Shown here in pieces: positions 19,319-20,005 of a DNA stretch of 20,005 nt. The notes below the pieces were generated by a model. The model had not been told where the DNA came from. It made no database searches and saw nothing but the letters and a program-made list of their open reading frames with translations. Position numbers and translations under genes: made by a program. Every line of letters begins with the position of its first letter. The stretch's first letter is position 1. The stretch is taken from positions 1 to 20,005 of the IMG/VR virus record IMGVR_UViG_3300025853_000887. One strand, written 5' to 3'. The DNA comes from a virus.

Positions 19319-20005
19319 ATGATAGGGTCATTTAAACAATATTTGGTTGAGGAAAACAAGATTGTTGTTTTCTCTTTTGGGCGTATGAATCCGCCTACCA
19401 TTGGTCATGAGAAATTGTTAGACGCTATGGCAAAAAATGCTGGTAGGAATCCTTACCGTATGTACTTGTCTCAGTCTCAAGATGCTAAAAAGAATCCTCT
19501 TGCATACAAAGATAAATTAAAAATTGCAAGAAAGATGTTTCCCAAACACGCCAGAAATATTCTTAAATCAGATAAATTAAAAAATGTATTTCAGGTTGCC
19601 ACTTCTTTATATAATGAAGGTTACCGCAACGTAATTATGGTTGTTGGATCCGATCGTATTCGTGAATTTGATATTTTATTAAATAAGTACAACGGTAAAA
19701 AAGGAGCGCACGGCTTTTATAACTTTATGGATATTAAAGTTGTATCAGCTGGTGATCGTGACCCTGATGCAGAAGGTGCTACTGGAATGTCTGCATCTAA
19801 AATGCGTGCAGCTGCATCTGACAATGACTTTACCAAATTTTCTCAAGGTATTCCAAAAGCAGTAAGCAACGCAGAATCTAAAAAGATTTTTAACATGGTC
19901 CGTAAAGGTATGGGTCTCAAAGAACAGACTGAGTTTAAGAGACACATTCAGTTAGAACCAGTATCTGATGTGCGTGAAGCATATGTGGATGGATCACTAT
20001 ATTCT
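19319..20005 (+). CDS. Capsid-targeted nucleotidyltransferase (partial, runs off the window)
   Basis: The first 229 residues are present and the frame is open to the window end. MIGSFKQYLVE is a targeting-type peptide ending in L-x-E. GRMNPPTIGH at 21-30 is the HIGH-type nucleotide-binding loop and MSASKMR (157-163) the distal motif, so the fold is that of NMN adenylyl- or cytidylyltransferases. VVGSDRIREF is the usual central segment. This is the second such enzyme in the window; the one at 508 lacks the targeting peptide. The ATG lies directly after the upstream stop. Substrate unknown. Confidence 0.8.
   Translation, partial: MIGSFKQYLVEENKIVVFSFGRMNPPTIGHEKLLDAMAKNAGRNPYRMYLSQSQDAKKNPLAYKDKLKIARKMFPKHARNILKSDKLKNVFQVATSLYNEGYRNVIMVVGSDRIREFDILLNKYNGKKGAHGFYNFMDIKVVSAGDRDPDAEGATGMSASKMRAAASDNDFTKFSQGIPKAVSNAESKKIFNMVRKGMGLKEQTEFKRHIQLEPVSDVREAYVDGSLYS

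Noticed and set aside
1-20005. CRISPR arrays, tRNA genes, insertion sequences, integrase or attachment sites
   Set aside because: No regular repeats, cloverleaf apart from the tmRNA tRNA-like domain, transposase or recombinase motifs were seen on reading both strands.

Overview
The window is a gene-dense, AT-rich stretch of a T4-like (myovirus-type) phage genome. The evidence is a gp41-type replicative helicase, ThyX, a run of virion genes, short overlapping ORFs, and four copies of the T4-family late promoter box TATAAATA. A circularly permuted, two-piece tmRNA of the alphaproteobacterial type points to a marine alphaproteobacterial host such as a SAR11, SAR116 or Roseobacter relative. The host is inferred; the sequence does not name it.

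Layout. 1-4198 is a replication and nucleotide block: the end of a probable 2OG oxygenase, a small conserved protein, a HIGH-type nucleotidyltransferase, DnaB/gp41 helicase, a basic protein, ThyX and a second oxygenase-like protein. 4198-5360 is an early operon with a SleB-type cell-wall hydrolase and a DUF3310-like protein. 5403-6197 holds the tmRNA and a very small outer-membrane-barrel-like protein, closed by a strong terminator. 6197-8949 is a late cassette of five consecutive exported proteins of unknown function. 9013-11495 encodes a class 3 lipase, a staphylococcal-type nuclease and four small membrane proteins, one with a perfect EF-hand loop. 11583-12542 is a PiT-like phosphate transporter. 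12573-13692 is a late pair including an aspartyl/asparaginyl-hydroxylase-like protein. 13645-16046 is a second early region with a hidden minus-strand gene, a higher-GC block and a DUF932 protein. 16065-20005 is a late virion operon.

Regulation. Four sigma70-like promoters (TTTACA, 17 bp, TATAAT-like) carry a shared 20-bp palindrome, GTGT-WW-CATWWATG-WW-ACAC, upstream. The palindrome lies 1, 23, 34 or 45 bp from the -35 box, so every copy sits on the same helical face. One palindrome serves two divergent promoters. The set controls the tmRNA, the lysin operon, the 13926 operon and the minus-strand gene. A fifth promoter of the same type, before DUF932, lacks this site and has a different inverted repeat over its -10. 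Late genes use TATAAATA instead.

How the parts work together. Four of the five genes in the last operon begin with a short peptide like the T4 capsid-targeting sequence, ending in an (I/L/V)-x-E cleavage site. They encode a PD-(D/E)xK-nuclease-like protein, a ligase-like (KWDG) protein, a very basic protein and a nucleotidyltransferase. This suggests a set of enzymes packed into the head, trimmed by the prohead protease and injected with the DNA. The tmRNA, transporter, lipase and exported cassette look like tools for keeping translation, phosphate supply and the envelope under phage control. No tRNA gene, CRISPR array, insertion sequence or integrase was seen.
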